Shown: positions 1 through 9,493, counted from the first letter of the stretch. The stretch is DNA of 64,000 nt from Flavivirga rizhaonensis (GCF_004791695.1 NZ_SRSO01000020.1:39838-103837); one strand, 5' to 3'. Notes: generated by a model not told the origin, from the letters alone. Numbers and translations: made by a program.

Positions 1-105
1 ATTTTTTAAATTTTCGACCTGTTTCCATGAAGAATTTTGAGCAATAGCTGAAAATGCAAACAAAAGCATTGTTATTGAAAAAACATAATGTAGTTTTGTT
101 TTCAT
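1..105 (-). CDS. Exported protein, N-terminal fragment (cut by window edge)
   Basis: Reading leftwards from an ATG at 105-103, the 35 visible codons encode a signal peptide: a short basic start (MKTKLHYVF), a hydrophobic core and an AIAQ|NSSW cleavage region. The open frame runs off the left edge. The SPI-type signal followed by Q and a polar stretch is typical of flavobacterial exported or T9SS proteins. The mature part is not visible, so no function can be given. It is divergent from ribF, with 83 nt between the two start codons. Confidence 0.6.
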   Translation of the reverse strand, partial: MKTKLHYVFSITMLLFAFSAIAQNSSWKQVENLKN

Positions 106-188
106 AAAAAATATTTAGGGCGTTTTTATTAAGCGATCTATGAACAAATCTAGCTTTTTTAGGTGGAATTAGCAATTTAACTTATTAA

Positions 189-1124
189 ATGGGTAAGGTA
201 AAAGACATCAAAACTTATAAATCTGTAGGAGATACAGTGGTTACAATTGGTACTTTTGACGGCGTCCATATTGGGCATCAAAAAATAGTTAAGCGGTTAA
301 TTACCAGTGGGAAAATAAATGGGTTAAAATCTGTAATTCTAACTTTTTTTCCACACCCTCGAATAGTTTTGCAGAAAGATTTTAATATAAAATTAATTAA
401 TACGATTAACGAACGACGAAGTATTTTAGGCGATTTAGGTTTGGATTACTTACTTGTTAAAGAATTTACCAAAGAATTTTCACGACTTTCTGCAGAAGAT
501 TTTGTAAAACAAATTTTGGTCGATAAATTAAATGCAAAAAAGGTAATTATTGGCTACGATCATAGGTTTGGAAGAAATAGAAATGCAAATATCGATGATT
601 TAAAAAAGTTTGGAGATATTTATGGATTCGAGGTTGAAGAAATATCAGCACAAGATGTAAATGATGTCGCAGTTAGTTCTACTAAAATTAGGAAAGCGTT
701 AAAAGAGGGTGATATTATTAAAGCCAATACTTATTTAGGATATAACTTCTCCATAACAGGAATAGTAACAAAAGGTAAAGGATTAGGGAGGCAATTAAAT
801 TTTCCAACAGCCAATGTTAAAGTAGAAGAAGATTACAAATTAATCCCAAAACAAGGATCTTATATCGTAAAGGCTGTTATTGATAATACACCAATTTATG
901 GTATGATGAATATAGGCGTAAATCCAACTGTTAATGGTAAAAAAGAAACTATTGAAGTTCACTTTTTTAATTTTAATAAGGATATTTATGGAGAAGAAAT
1001 TCAAATTGAATTACTACATCGTATTCGCGATGAAGAAAAGTTTGAATCTGTTGAAGCCTTAAAAATGCAATTAAAAAAAGATAAAGAAATGGCACTTACA
1101 TATATTGCAACACATCATGTTTAA
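189..1124 (+). CDS. ribF: Bifunctional riboflavin kinase / FAD synthetase
   Basis: Makes FMN from riboflavin and FAD from FMN in the cytoplasm. The N-terminal nucleotidyltransferase domain shows GTFDGVHIGH at residues 21-30 (the HxGH-like adenylyl-transfer motif) and VSSTKIRKAL near 160-170. The C-terminal flavokinase domain carries the GKGLGRQLNFPTANV signature around residues 193-208 and GMMNIGVNPTV further on. The 311-aa length is normal for the family. The ATG at 189 gives a complete N-terminus. The gene overlaps the HTTM gene downstream by a few bases, so the two are probably cotranscribed. Confidence 0.96.
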   Translation: MGKVKDIKTYKSVGDTVVTIGTFDGVHIGHQKIVKRLITSGKINGLKSVILTFFPHPRIVLQKDFNIKLINTINERRSILGDLGLDYLLVKEFTKEFSRLSAEDFVKQILVDKLNAKKVIIGYDHRFGRNRNANIDDLKKFGDIYGFEVEEISAQDVNDVAVSSTKIRKALKEGDIIKANTYLGYNFSITGIVTKGKGLGRQLNFPTANVKVEEDYKLIPKQGSYIVKAVIDNTPIYGMMNIGVNPTVNGKKETIEVHFFNFNKDIYGEEIQIELLHRIRDEEKFESVEALKMQLKKDKEMALTYIATHHV

Positions 1125-2433
1125 TAAATGGCTATTTAAAAATATTGATAATTCTGCATTGATAGTTTTCCGAATTATTTTTGGATTACTTTGTTTTTTA
1201 GAATCGGCTGGCGCTATTTTTACTGGTTGGATAAGGAAAACGTTAGTAGAACCAGAATTCACCTTTTCTTTTATTGGGTTTGAATGGTTACAACCTCTTC
1301 CAGGGGGTGGGATGTATTACTACTATGCCATTATGGGTCTGTTTGCATTATTCATTATGGTGGGTTACAAATATAGGTTGAGCGCTTTATGTTTTGCTCT
1401 CATGTGGGCTGCAACTTATTTAATGCAGAAATCGTCCTATAATAATCACTATTATTTATTGATGCTTTTAAGTAGTATTATGGTCTTTCTTCCAGCACAT
1501 AAATACGCTTCAGTAGATGTAAAACTAAATCCTAAATTAAAAAGTTTATCAATGCCTCAATGGTGTCGTTTGGTTATTATATTACAACTTTTTATTGTTT
1601 ATACATATGCTTCAATAGCAAAATTATATCCAGATTGGTTAGACACCAGCGTTATGGAGATACTTATGCGAAGTAAGCAAGATTATATTTTAATAGGCGA
1701 CATACTTCAACAGAAATGGCTACATTATATTCTAGCTTACGGGGGTATTGTGTTTGATGGATTAATAGTTCCATTATTATTATTTAAACCAACAAGAAAA
1801 TATGCCTTTATGGCTTCTATTTTCTTTCATTTGTTTAATTCGATTGTATTTCAAATAGGTATTTTCCCGTACTTGTCGTTAGCCTTTTCATTGTTCTTTT
1901 TTGAAGCTGAAAAAATTCAAAAGTTGTTTTTGAAAAAGAAACCTTTTTATAATTTAGAAAAGGTTGTAATTCCAAAGATGAAAACGCCTTTACTAGTTAT
2001 TTTATCCGTTTATTTTTTAACTCAAATAGGATTACCACTACGGCATCATTTTATTGAAGACGATGTACTTTGGACAGAAGAAGGGCATAGGCTTTCGTGG
2101 CGTATGATGCTTAGATCGAAAAGCGGTAGAACAAATTATAGGGTTGAAAATAAAGAATCCGGAAAAAACCTTATAGTTAATTTGAGTGACTATTTAGCTC
2201 CAAAGCAAAGACGTTCTGCGAGTACAAAACCAGATGTCATCTGGCAATTTGCACAGCATTTAAAACAAAAGTTTAAAGAAGATAATCAAGAGGTGGCGGT
2301 TTATGTTGATTGCAAAGTAAGCGTAAACGGAAAACCATATAAAACATTAATAAACCCAGAAGTAGATTTATCAAGTGTTGAATGGAATACGTTTAAACAT
2401 AACGATTGGATTTTACCTTCAAAAGAGGATTAG
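1117..2433 (+). CDS. HTTM-domain integral membrane protein
   Basis: Multi-helix membrane protein of the HTTM family (horizontally transferred transmembrane domain, related to vitamin K-dependent gamma-carboxylase). At least seven hydrophobic stretches lie in residues 15-300, including the family-like segment around YNNHYYLLMLLSSIMVFLPAH. The C-terminal 120 residues are soluble and basic. The ATG at 1117 is preferred (MFNKWLFKNID...); an in-frame ATG at 1105 would add four residues. Either start lies inside the 3' end of ribF, which suggests translational coupling. Bacterial HTTM proteins have no settled function; carboxylase activity should not be assumed. Confidence 0.85.
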   Translation: MFNKWLFKNIDNSALIVFRIIFGLLCFLESAGAIFTGWIRKTLVEPEFTFSFIGFEWLQPLPGGGMYYYYAIMGLFALFIMVGYKYRLSALCFALMWAATYLMQKSSYNNHYYLLMLLSSIMVFLPAHKYASVDVKLNPKLKSLSMPQWCRLVIILQLFIVYTYASIAKLYPDWLDTSVMEILMRSKQDYILIGDILQQKWLHYILAYGGIVFDGLIVPLLLFKPTRKYAFMASIFFHLFNSIVFQIGIFPYLSLAFSLFFFEAEKIQKLFLKKKPFYNLEKVVIPKMKTPLLVILSVYFLTQIGLPLRHHFIEDDVLWTEEGHRLSWRMMLRSKSGRTNYRVENKESGKNLIVNLSDYLAPKQRRSASTKPDVIWQFAQHLKQKFKEDNQEVAVYVDCKVSVNGKPYKTLINPEVDLSSVEWNTFKHNDWILPSKED

Positions 2434-2660
2434 TTTCTCACAAAGACACAAATTTTTAGTAAATAGAAGGGCTTTCTGATTCGTTTTTTAGAGACTAAAA
2501 AACACCCTAAGTGTCGATTTTCATAAATTAACGTTTGATCTATGTAACTGCAAACTGCTACTGATGACTGTGACTATTATTATGTTACCCTAAAAGCTCT
2601 ATGCACCCACTTATTTCTTTAAATACTACCTTAAAATGCAATAAAATGTATTCAATTTCC

Positions 2661-2668
2661 TAAATTTG
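2661..2668 (+). promoter_or_regulatory. Candidate -7 promoter box of serS
   Basis: TAAATTTG matches the Bacteroidota -7 consensus TAnnTTTG and ends 19 nt before the serS ATG. No clear TTTG -33 box was seen at the expected spacing, so this is a partial match only. Confidence 0.4.
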
Positions 2669-2687
2669 TCGCTTAAATTTTCAAGAC

Positions 2688-3959
2688 ATGTTACAAGTCC
2701 CTTTTATTAGAGAAAACAAAGATTTAGTAATTGAACGATTAGCAAAAAGAAATTTAGATGCTACTCAAATGGTAAACGATGTTATTTCCTTTGATGAAGA
2801 TAGAAGACGTATCCAAACAGAATTAGATAATACATTAGCAGAATCTAATTCATTATCTAAAGAAATAGGGAACTTGTTTAAATCTGGAGAAGCTCAAAAA
2901 GCAAATCTTTTAAAAGAAAAAGCAACACAGTTAAGAGAAACTTCAAAAGAACTTGCCGAAACCCTTAATAATAAGTCAGATGCGTTAAAGGAATTACTCT
3001 ATAAAATTCCTAACGTTCCAAATGAGATTGTGCCTTCAGGAAATTCAGATGAAGACAATCAAGAAGTTTTTAAAGAAGGAGACATTCCTGTTTTATACGA
3101 AGGCGCTCTGCCACATTGGGAGCTTGCTAAGAAATACGACATTATAGATTTTGAACTTGGAAACAAAATTACAGGGGCAGGTTTTCCAGTTTTTAAAGGT
3201 AAAGGAGCTAGGCTACAACGCGCACTGATTGCCTATTTTTTAGATAAAAATACAGCGGCAGGTTATACAGAATATCAGTTACCACACTTAGTAAACGAAG
3301 CATCTGGTTTCGGTACAGGGCAGTTGCCAGATAAAGAGGGTCAAATGTATCACGTAACCGAAGATAATTTGTATTTAATACCAACGGCAGAGGTGCCTGG
3401 AACCAATATTTTTAGAGACGTAGTCTTAAATGAGAGAGAACTCCCTATTGGCATTACTGGTTATACGCCATGTTTTCGCCGTGAAGCAGGGAGTTATGGC
3501 GCCCACGTAAGAGGCCTGAACAGATTGCATCAATTCGATAAAGTTGAAATATTACGAGTAGAGCACCCAAGTAAATCTTATGAAGCTCTAGATGGTATGG
3601 TAAATCATGTCAAGACGATTCTTCAGGAATTAAAATTACCATATAGAATTTTAAGACTCTGTGGAGGAGATTTAGGATTTACATCAGCACTAACATACGA
3701 TTTTGAAGTATTTTCTACAGCACAAGACAGATGGTTAGAAATTTCTTCAGTATCCAATTTTGAGACTTTTCAAGCAAACCGCTTAAAGTTACGTTTTAAA
3801 AATAGTGATGGTAAAAACGAATTAGCACATACGTTAAACGGAAGTTCTTTAGCACTACCTAGAGTGCTTGCAGGAATTTTAGAAAATTATCAAACCAAAG
3901 ATGGTATAGTAATACCAGAGGTACTACAAGCTTATACAGGGTTCAGTATTATTGATTGA
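2688..3959 (+). CDS. serS: Seryl-tRNA synthetase
   Basis: Charges tRNA(Ser) (and the tRNA for selenocysteine where present) with serine. The N-terminal 110 residues are the long antiparallel coiled-coil tRNA-binding arm. The class II core follows: motif 2 reads FRREAGSYGAHVRGLNRLHQF near residues 263-283 and motif 3 is seen in LNGSSLALPRVLAGILENYQ near 385-404. Motif 2 has GAHVRG where E. coli has GRDTRG; I believe this is a common variant in Bacteroidota. The 423-aa length is normal. It is a stand-alone gene with 254 nt of unremarkable AT-rich sequence upstream. Confidence 0.97.
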   Translation: MLQVPFIRENKDLVIERLAKRNLDATQMVNDVISFDEDRRRIQTELDNTLAESNSLSKEIGNLFKSGEAQKANLLKEKATQLRETSKELAETLNNKSDALKELLYKIPNVPNEIVPSGNSDEDNQEVFKEGDIPVLYEGALPHWELAKKYDIIDFELGNKITGAGFPVFKGKGARLQRALIAYFLDKNTAAGYTEYQLPHLVNEASGFGTGQLPDKEGQMYHVTEDNLYLIPTAEVPGTNIFRDVVLNERELPIGITGYTPCFRREAGSYGAHVRGLNRLHQFDKVEILRVEHPSKSYEALDGMVNHVKTILQELKLPYRILRLCGGDLGFTSALTYDFEVFSTAQDRWLEISSVSNFETFQANRLKLRFKNSDGKNELAHTLNGSSLALPRVLAGILENYQTKDGIVIPEVLQAYTGFSIID

Positions 3960-4102
3960 AAGTTAAATCCTGCATCATGTAAGTGTTTTGATTATAAAAT
4001 CGATGAAATACATTTTTGGCATGCTGTTTAACGATTAAGCTACGATTATTTTTGTGTTAAGGTATATATTTTGGATGTTAGCTAGACCAAACTTACCTAA
4101 CC

Positions 4103-4225
4103 ATGAAGAACTTTAAACGCATAGTAATATTAATTACATTAATCTTTTTTGCAAGCAAAGTTTTATTTTCAGATTTCGAAATTTCTAAGTCTGAAAATGA
4201 AGTTACTGCAGTCGTAAATAAATAG
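4103..4225 (+). CDS. Small hydrophobic peptide (40 aa)
   Basis: An unassigned short frame beginning MKNFKRIVILITLIFF. It has a basic start, a 14-residue hydrophobic segment and a polar acidic tail (FEISKSENEVTAVVNK), so it would be a single-pass membrane or exported peptide. Support comes from its own transcription-unit layout: an AT-rich upstream region with TATATTTTGG, an ATG, and a strong terminator at 4321-4350. No homologue is recognised. It could be a genuine small protein or the decayed start of a larger exported protein. Confidence 0.4.
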   Translation: MKNFKRIVILITLIFFASKVLFSDFEISKSENEVTAVVNK

Positions 4226-4320
4226 AGATTTTTTTCATTTATAAAAACTGTCCCCAATCATATATTACATCGTTTTTAATATTAACGGTAGTTAATGGAA
4301 CATTTATTTTGGTTGGTTAG

Positions 4321-4350
4321 TGCCCGAATTTTTATTCGGGCATTTTTTTT
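4321..4350 (+). terminator. Rho-independent terminator
   Basis: TGCCCGAAT-TTTT-ATTCGGGCA is a perfect 9-bp stem followed by eight T. It ends the short transcript carrying the 40-aa peptide and lies ahead of the TPR gene. The remaining 170 nt up to the TPR gene hold nothing else recognisable. Confidence 0.85.
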
Positions 4351-4517
4351 AACAAAACCCAGCTTTGAAGAGTTTTTAAAACATATTCAAAATAATAAGT
4401 TGATCTAATTCCCAGTATATGGTGTGATGTTATAATTTTTACTTTGTAATTTCTATATGAGTTCAAAAATTCGCGAATATTACAATATCTACATGTTACA
4501 TTTCTTATATTTACGTT

Positions 4518-6293
4518 ATGAGATATATCTATACTTTATTCTTATTAGTTTGTACAATCACGTTTTCTCAAAATGATATTCTTGCAAAGGAATATTTCAA
4601 AAAAGGGGACTTTGAAAAGGCATTGTATGAATATAAAAAGTTATATGCCAAATCGCCCTCCAATATTAATTATATCAATCAAATTGTAATTACACATCAG
4701 CAATTAGAGCAGTATGATGAAGTAGAAATATTTCTTTTAAAATTAATGGAAAGGATTAATTATCCTGCATTTTTAGTAGAATTAGGTTATAATTATCAGC
4801 TTAAAAATGATTTGGAAAATGCTACAATTAATTATAATAAAGCCATAGCGGCTATAGATGAAAGAGCAAGTAACGTGTTCTCTGTAGCAAGAAGTTTTCA
4901 GAGTCATACACTTTTAAACGAAGCAGTTGTATCTTATGAAAAAGCGATGCTATTAAACCCAGATTTTAATTTTAATCTACAATTAGCTAAAATATATGGA
5001 GAGCAAGGAAATATAGAAAAAATGTTTAATAGCTACATTCATTTTGCAGAATCTAATCCCGTAAGTTTGAATAATATTAAAAGAGCTATTAGTGATTTTA
5101 TAAGTGAGAATAGTGCGAATGAAAACAATATAATATTTCGAAAAGTTTTACTAAAAAAAAATCAGTTAGAACCTAATTTGCTTTGGAATGAGTTGTTAAG
5201 TTGGTTATTCATTCAACAAAAAGACTTTAACAAAGCATTCATTCAAGAAAAGGCTATTTTTAATAGACAACCAGACAACTTAAACAGGATAGAAGAGCTA
5301 GCATTAATAGCCTCTAATGAAAACGAAAATGACGTCGCTAAAGACGTTTTTGCATACATAATTGAAACGGCACAAGACTCAGGTACGAAATTAAAAGCAC
5401 ATTATAATTTACTTCAATTAGAGACTAAAGAAAGTGTAAAAGAAAATTATGCCAATATTAATACTAAATATTTAGAGCTTTTTAAGGAATTTGGAACATT
5501 TTCACAAACCTTAAAATTGCAAATAGCGTATGCTCACTTTTTAGCATTCTATATGAATGAAACCAACAAAGCAACAGCGTTTTTAGAAAATGCATTAAAA
5601 TTACCAATAACTAAATTACAGAAAGCAGAGGTTAAATTAGAGCTAGGAGATATTCTCATATTACAAGAAAAGTTCAACAAAGCTTTAATCTACTATACAC
5701 AAATTCAGCGTAATTTAAAAAATAGTACCATTTCTCAAGAGGCACGCTATAAAGTGGCAAAAGCAAGCTATTATAAGGGCGATTTTAAATGGGCGGAGTC
5801 GCAACTTAAAATTTTAAAAGCTTCAACCTCTCAACTTATTGCTAATGATGCATTAGATTTAAAACTACTTATTTCTGATAATAAATATGAAGATTCGTTA
5901 CAAACAGCTCTAAAACTTTATTCCAAAGCAGATTTGCTAGCTTTTCAAAATAGAAATGAAGAATCTATTTCATTATTAAATAAGATTTTAAATGAACATA
6001 AAACCGAACCTATAATTGCTCAGGCATTATATAAACAAGCTCAATTATTTGAAGCTAAAAAGCAATATGAGAAAGCCGTATCCAATTACGAGGCTATTAT
6101 AGCTAATCATAGAGATGGTATTTTAATAGATGATGCCTACTTTAAATTAGCAGAGATTTATGAAAAACAACTGAATTTACCCGAAAAAGCAAAAACGCTA
6201 TATGAGTTAATAATCTTTAATCATGCCGATAGTATTTATTTTGTAGATGCCAGAAAACGCTATAGAGCACTGCGGGGTGATGCTATAAACTAG
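4518..6293 (+). CDS. Exported tetratricopeptide-repeat protein
   Basis: A signal peptide (MRYIYTLFLLVCTITFSQ) is followed by about 570 residues of alpha-helical repeats. TPR consensus units are clear at residues 20-60 (AKEYFKKGDFEKALYEYKKL), 100-150 and again from 470 to 585 (ALYKQAQLFEAKKQYEKAVSN). The protein is probably periplasmic or associated with the outer membrane and acts as a scaffold; no enzymatic domain is visible. It resembles the large TPR proteins of Flavobacteria of unknown role. The GNAT gene starts 2 nt after its stop and a DUF4286 gene follows, so the three form an operon. Confidence 0.8.
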   Translation: MRYIYTLFLLVCTITFSQNDILAKEYFKKGDFEKALYEYKKLYAKSPSNINYINQIVITHQQLEQYDEVEIFLLKLMERINYPAFLVELGYNYQLKNDLENATINYNKAIAAIDERASNVFSVARSFQSHTLLNEAVVSYEKAMLLNPDFNFNLQLAKIYGEQGNIEKMFNSYIHFAESNPVSLNNIKRAISDFISENSANENNIIFRKVLLKKNQLEPNLLWNELLSWLFIQQKDFNKAFIQEKAIFNRQPDNLNRIEELALIASNENENDVAKDVFAYIIETAQDSGTKLKAHYNLLQLETKESVKENYANINTKYLELFKEFGTFSQTLKLQIAYAHFLAFYMNETNKATAFLENALKLPITKLQKAEVKLELGDILILQEKFNKALIYYTQIQRNLKNSTISQEARYKVAKASYYKGDFKWAESQLKILKASTSQLIANDALDLKLLISDNKYEDSLQTALKLYSKADLLAFQNRNEESISLLNKILNEHKTEPIIAQALYKQAQLFEAKKQYEKAVSNYEAIIANHRDGILIDDAYFKLAEIYEKQLNLPEKAKTLYELIIFNHADSIYFVDARKRYRALRGDAIN

Positions 6294-6295
6294 CC

Positions 6296-6808
6296 ATGAT
6301 AATAACAGAAACCGAGCGCTTAATTATTTCAAAATTCACAATTGAAGACGCATCATTTTTTTTAGAATTAACAAATACGCCTAATGCGCTTAAATATATT
6401 GGTGATAAAAATCTAAAGAGTGTAGAAGATGCAGAAAAGTACCTTACAAACAAGACTATTAAAAGCTACCATGATTTTAAGTTCGGATTTTACAAGCTTG
6501 AGTTAAAAGAAGAGAAGAACAAACCTATTGGAACTTGCGGACTTGCAAAACGAAAAGAACTGGATGATGTAGATCTTGGATTTGCGTTTCTTCCTGAATA
6601 TGAAGGTAGAGGTTTTGGTTATGAAGCCTCAAAAGGAGTCATGACATTAGCAAAACAAACTTTTAAATTAAACAAACTTATAGCGATAACAGTGCCCTAT
6701 AATAAAAACTCAATTAAGTTATTAGAAAAGTTAGGCTTTGCTTGTGAAAAAACAGTAAAACCTTTTGAAGATGATGAAGAACTCCTGTTATTTGCAAAAA
6801 ATATATAA
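6296..6808 (+). CDS. GNAT-family N-acetyltransferase (RimJ/RimL-like)
   Basis: 170 aa. It starts with the ETERLIISKFTIEDA pattern typical of the RimJ/RimL branch (N-terminal alanine acetyltransferases of ribosomal proteins and related enzymes). The acetyl-CoA loop is in LPEYEGRGFGYEASKGVM around residues 100-117 (Q/RxxGxG/A-like), and the GFACEKTV beta-strand follows near 147. The substrate cannot be predicted from sequence. The gene sits between the TPR gene (2-nt gap) and the DUF4286 gene (3-nt gap). Confidence 0.85.
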   Translation: MIITETERLIISKFTIEDASFFLELTNTPNALKYIGDKNLKSVEDAEKYLTNKTIKSYHDFKFGFYKLELKEEKNKPIGTCGLAKRKELDDVDLGFAFLPEYEGRGFGYEASKGVMTLAKQTFKLNKLIAITVPYNKNSIKLLEKLGFACEKTVKPFEDDEELLLFAKNI

Positions 6809-6811
6809 GTT

Positions 6812-7135
6812 ATGATTATATACAACGTAACAGCAAACATAGACGAATCTATTCATGACGAATGGTTAACATGGATAAAAGAACATATTCCACAAGTATT
6901 ATCTACAGGAAAATTTGAAAAAGCGACTTTAAGTAGGGTTTTAGTAGAAGAAGATATGGGAGGAGTTACCTATTCCATTCAATATCGATCGTATTCGCGA
7001 GAAGCCTTAGATGCTTATTATAGAGAAGACGCCGAAAAATTACGAGCTGATGGGATGAAAAAATTCGCAGATAAGATGTTAGCGTTTAGAACAGAACTGG
7101 AAATTATTGATGAATACTCAGTAACTTTTAAATAA
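6812..7135 (+). CDS. DUF4286 family protein
   Basis: A 107-aa soluble protein with the DUF4286 pattern: MIIYNVTANID at the start, the WLTWIKEHIP helix at residues 19-28, a central FEKATLSRVL strand and the C-terminal FRTELEIIDEY. The fold is expected to be ferredoxin-like (dimeric alpha/beta barrel-like), but no activity is established. It is the last gene of the TPR-GNAT operon. A large perfect inverted repeat lies 12 nt downstream of its stop. Confidence 0.85.
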   Translation: MIIYNVTANIDESIHDEWLTWIKEHIPQVLSTGKFEKATLSRVLVEEDMGGVTYSIQYRSYSREALDAYYREDAEKLRADGMKKFADKMLAFRTELEIIDEYSVTFK

Positions 7136-7146
7136 TTATAATACAA

Positions 7147-7179
7147 AGACCTGACAGGTTTTTAAAACCTGTCAGGTCT
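7147..7179. repeat. Perfect 16-bp inverted repeat (terminator-like intergenic palindrome)
   Basis: Arms AGACCTGACAGGTTTT and AAAACCTGTCAGGTCT are separated by one base. It lies just after the DUF4286 gene. The inner A/T runs allow terminator function in either direction, but there is no T-tract beyond the stem. From memory, palindromes of this AGACCTGACAGG type recur between genes of Flavobacteria, so it is probably a dispersed repeat. Confidence 0.7.
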
Positions 7180-7218
7180 AAATAGTGAATCTAACTTGAT
7201 GAGCTAGAGTTTTAAATA

Positions 7219-7256
7219 GTCTGTGCGTAGTCGCTGAGCTTAGTCGAATCAAGAAT
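7219..7256. repeat. Probable fragment of a dispersed intergenic repeat
   Basis: The stretch containing GCTGAGCTTAGTCGAATC resembles the GAGCGCAGTCGAAAC segment at 10617-10631. Both look like worn copies of the same short intergenic repeat. Nothing else is seen in this gap apart from the rsmA promoter box. Confidence 0.4.
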
Positions 7257-7270
7257 CCATTTATATAACT

Positions 7271-7278
7271 TACTTTTG
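7271..7278 (+). promoter_or_regulatory. Candidate -7 promoter box of rsmA
   Basis: TACTTTTG matches TAnnTTTG exactly and lies 22 nt before the GTG start of rsmA. No convincing -33 box was found. Confidence 0.4.
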
Positions 7279-7300
7279 TATTCATAAACATCTGTAATTC

Positions 7301-8095
7301 GTGGCGTACAATCCAAACCAACATCAGGTAAAAGCAAAAAAATATTTAGGGCAACATTTTTTAAATGATGAATCTGTTGCACAAAAAATTGCCGATACAC
7401 TTACTTTAAAAGGTTATAAAAATGTTTTAGAGATTGGCCCAGGAATGGGGGTGTTAACTAAGTATTTGCTAAAAAAAGATATTACAACATATGTGATAGA
7501 AATTGATACCGAGTCTGTAGAATATTTACAAGCCAGTTACTTAAATCTGGCTCCGAGAATCATAGAAAAGGATTTCTTAAAGTACGATTTAAACACTGTT
7601 TTTAATCAGGAACCCTTTGCTATCATAGGTAACTTTCCATATAATATTTCTACGCAAATAGTTTTTAAAACTTTAGAAATGCGTGACCAAATCCCCGAAT
7701 TTTCAGGGATGTTTCAAAAAGAAGTAGCACAGCGCATTTGCTCTAAAGAAGGCAGTAAAGTTTATGGAATTCTATCCGTTTTAGCACAAGCGTATTATGA
7801 TGCCGAATATTTATTTACAGTGCCACCAGATGTTTTTAATCCGCCGCCAAAAGTAGAATCAGGCGTATTAAGACTTATCAGAAAAAAGGATTATACGTTA
7901 CCTTGTGACGATGCATTATTTTTTAGAGTCGTAAAAACCGCATTCCAACAACGCAGAAAAACACTTCGTAACAGTTTAAAAACATTCAATTTATCCGATA
8001 ATTTAAAAGCAAATGTTATATTTGGCAAACGTCCAGAACAATTAAATGTTCAAGAATTTATCGAACTCACACAATTGATTGAAAAAGACGTGTAG
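7301..8095 (+). CDS. rsmA: 16S rRNA (adenine1518-N6/adenine1519-N6)-dimethyltransferase
   Basis: Dimethylates two adjacent adenines near the 3' end of 16S rRNA during 30S assembly (KsgA family). The SAM-binding motif I is [16 protein letters not shown] at residues 42-57, the acidic loop is IEIDTE, and the catalytic motif IV is GNFPYNIS around residue 105 (N-x-P-Y). The C-terminal helical domain includes [14 protein letters not shown], a family hallmark. The 264-aa length is normal. Translation starts at GTG ([21 protein letters not shown]), because no ATG precedes the conserved KKYLGQHFL. mgtE follows after 21 nt. Confidence 0.96.
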   Translation: MAYNPNQHQVKAKKYLGQHFLNDESVAQKIADTLTLKGYKNVLEIGPGMGVLTKYLLKKDITTYVIEIDTESVEYLQASYLNLAPRIIEKDFLKYDLNTVFNQEPFAIIGNFPYNISTQIVFKTLEMRDQIPEFSGMFQKEVAQRICSKEGSKVYGILSVLAQAYYDAEYLFTVPPDVFNPPPKVESGVLRLIRKKDYTLPCDDALFFRVVKTAFQQRRKTLRNSLKTFNLSDNLKANVIFGKRPEQLNVQEFIELTQLIEKDV

Positions 8096-8116
8096 AACCT
8101 TTTAAATTTTCCTTTT

Positions 8117-9493
8117 TTGTTAGAAGAAAAAGAAAACATACAATTTCAGCTTACAGATGAACTCATTGAGCAAGTAGAACGTTTAGTCGAAAACCAAAAC
8201 GATAAAGAACTACAAAAGCTTTTAAAAGAGTTTCACTACGCAGATATTGCTGAAGTTTTAGATGAATTAAATTTAGAAGACGCAGTATATGTTATAAAGC
8301 TTCTAGATTCTGAAACGACTTCAGATGTCTTGATGGAACTGGACGAGGACAATCGAGAAAAGGTATTAAAAAATCTTTCTGCTAAAGAAATTGCTGAAGA
8401 AATTGAAGAGTTAGATACCGATGATGCAGCAGATATTATTTCTGAGTTACCGGAAGAACGCCAACAAGAAGTTATCTCGAAAATTGAAGATGAAGAACAT
8501 AAGGCGGAAATCACAGAACTTTTGGCTTATGATGAAGATACCGCAGGTGGACTTATGGCTAAAGAGCTCGTAAAAGTTTATGAAACCTGGACCGTTGCAG
8601 GCTGTTTACGACGTATTAGAGGACAAGCCAAAGAAGTAACCAGAGTACATTCTATTTATGTCGTTGATAAACAAGATAAACTCATAGGCCGCCTTTCCTT
8701 AAAAGATCTTATTGTTGCCAAAAACGAGAAAAAAATTGCAGATATCTACATATCTAATGTAGATTATGTAGAAGTAAACGAAGATGTTGAAGATGTTGCT
8801 AAAGTCATGGCAAAATACGATTTAGAAGCCATTCCGGTTGTTGACGAAAATCAAACATTATTAGGAAGAATAACCATTGATGATATTGTAGATGTTTTAA
8901 AAGAAGAAGCCGATAAAGATTATCAATTAGCAGCAGGTATTACACAAGATGTAGAAGCCGATGACAGTATTTTAGAACTTACCAGAGCGCGCTTACCATG
9001 GCTAGTTTTAGGCTTAGTTGGAGGCGTAGGGGCTTTTTTAATTATGGAAGGCTTTCAAGAATCATTTAAAGAAAAAGCCATCCTTTTCTTTTTTACACCT
9101 TTAATAGCAGCAATGGCAGGTAATGTTGGTGTACAATCTAGCGCGATTATTGTGCAGGGATTAGCTAATGATGATTTGAGAGGAAGTATTAACAGTAGGT
9201 TGATAAAGGAAATGCTTTTAGCCGCGCTAAATGGCGTTATACTAGCCATTTTTTTATTTTTATTTGTTTGGTTTTACAAAGGAGAATTAGACAAAGCATT
9301 AGCAATATCGATTTCATTAATAGTTGTCATAATTGTAGCAGGTTTAATAGGAACTTTTGTACCGTTATTCTTAAACAAACGTGGTGTAGATCCTGCTATT
9401 GCAACGGGACCATTTATAACAACCAGTAATGATATTTTAGGAATTCTTCTTTATTTTTGGATAGCTGAATTAATAATAAATATCTATAATTAA
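8117..9493 (+). CDS. mgtE: Magnesium transporter MgtE
   Basis: Gated Mg2+ channel/transporter of the inner membrane. Residues 1-130 are the acidic superhelical MgtE_N domain, about 135-265 a CBS pair (LIGRLSLKDL and LLGRITIDDIVDVL), then a linker helix and five transmembrane helices from about 290 to 458, including the AGNVGVQSSAIIVQG and GVDPAIATGPFITTSNDILG pore segments. The start is TTG at 8117; no upstream ATG is available in frame. Cytosolic Mg2+ gates the family through the acidic N and CBS domains. It is close behind rsmA and probably cotranscribed. Confidence 0.95.
   Translation: MLEEKENIQFQLTDELIEQVERLVENQNDKELQKLLKEFHYADIAEVLDELNLEDAVYVIKLLDSETTSDVLMELDEDNREKVLKNLSAKEIAEEIEELDTDDAADIISELPEERQQEVISKIEDEEHKAEITELLAYDEDTAGGLMAKELVKVYETWTVAGCLRRIRGQAKEVTRVHSIYVVDKQDKLIGRLSLKDLIVAKNEKKIADIYISNVDYVEVNEDVEDVAKVMAKYDLEAIPVVDENQTLLGRITIDDIVDVLKEEADKDYQLAAGITQDVEADDSILELTRARLPWLVLGLVGGVGAFLIMEGFQESFKEKAILFFFTPLIAAMAGNVGVQSSAIIVQGLANDDLRGSINSRLIKEMLLAALNGVILAIFLFLFVWFYKGELDKALAISISLIVVIIVAGLIGTFVPLFLNKRGVDPAIATGPFITTSNDILGILLYFWIAELIINIYN

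Noticed and set aside
7219..7260. Segment with GTCGAATC resembling a tRNA T-loop
   Set aside because: No cloverleaf can be drawn around it and it matches another intergenic repeat-like segment near 10617.
8236..8514. 92-codon Ser-rich frame antisense to mgtE
   Set aside because: Mirror of the acidic MgtE_N codons (GAA/GAT give TTC/ATC-type codons on the other strand); no sign of a real gene.
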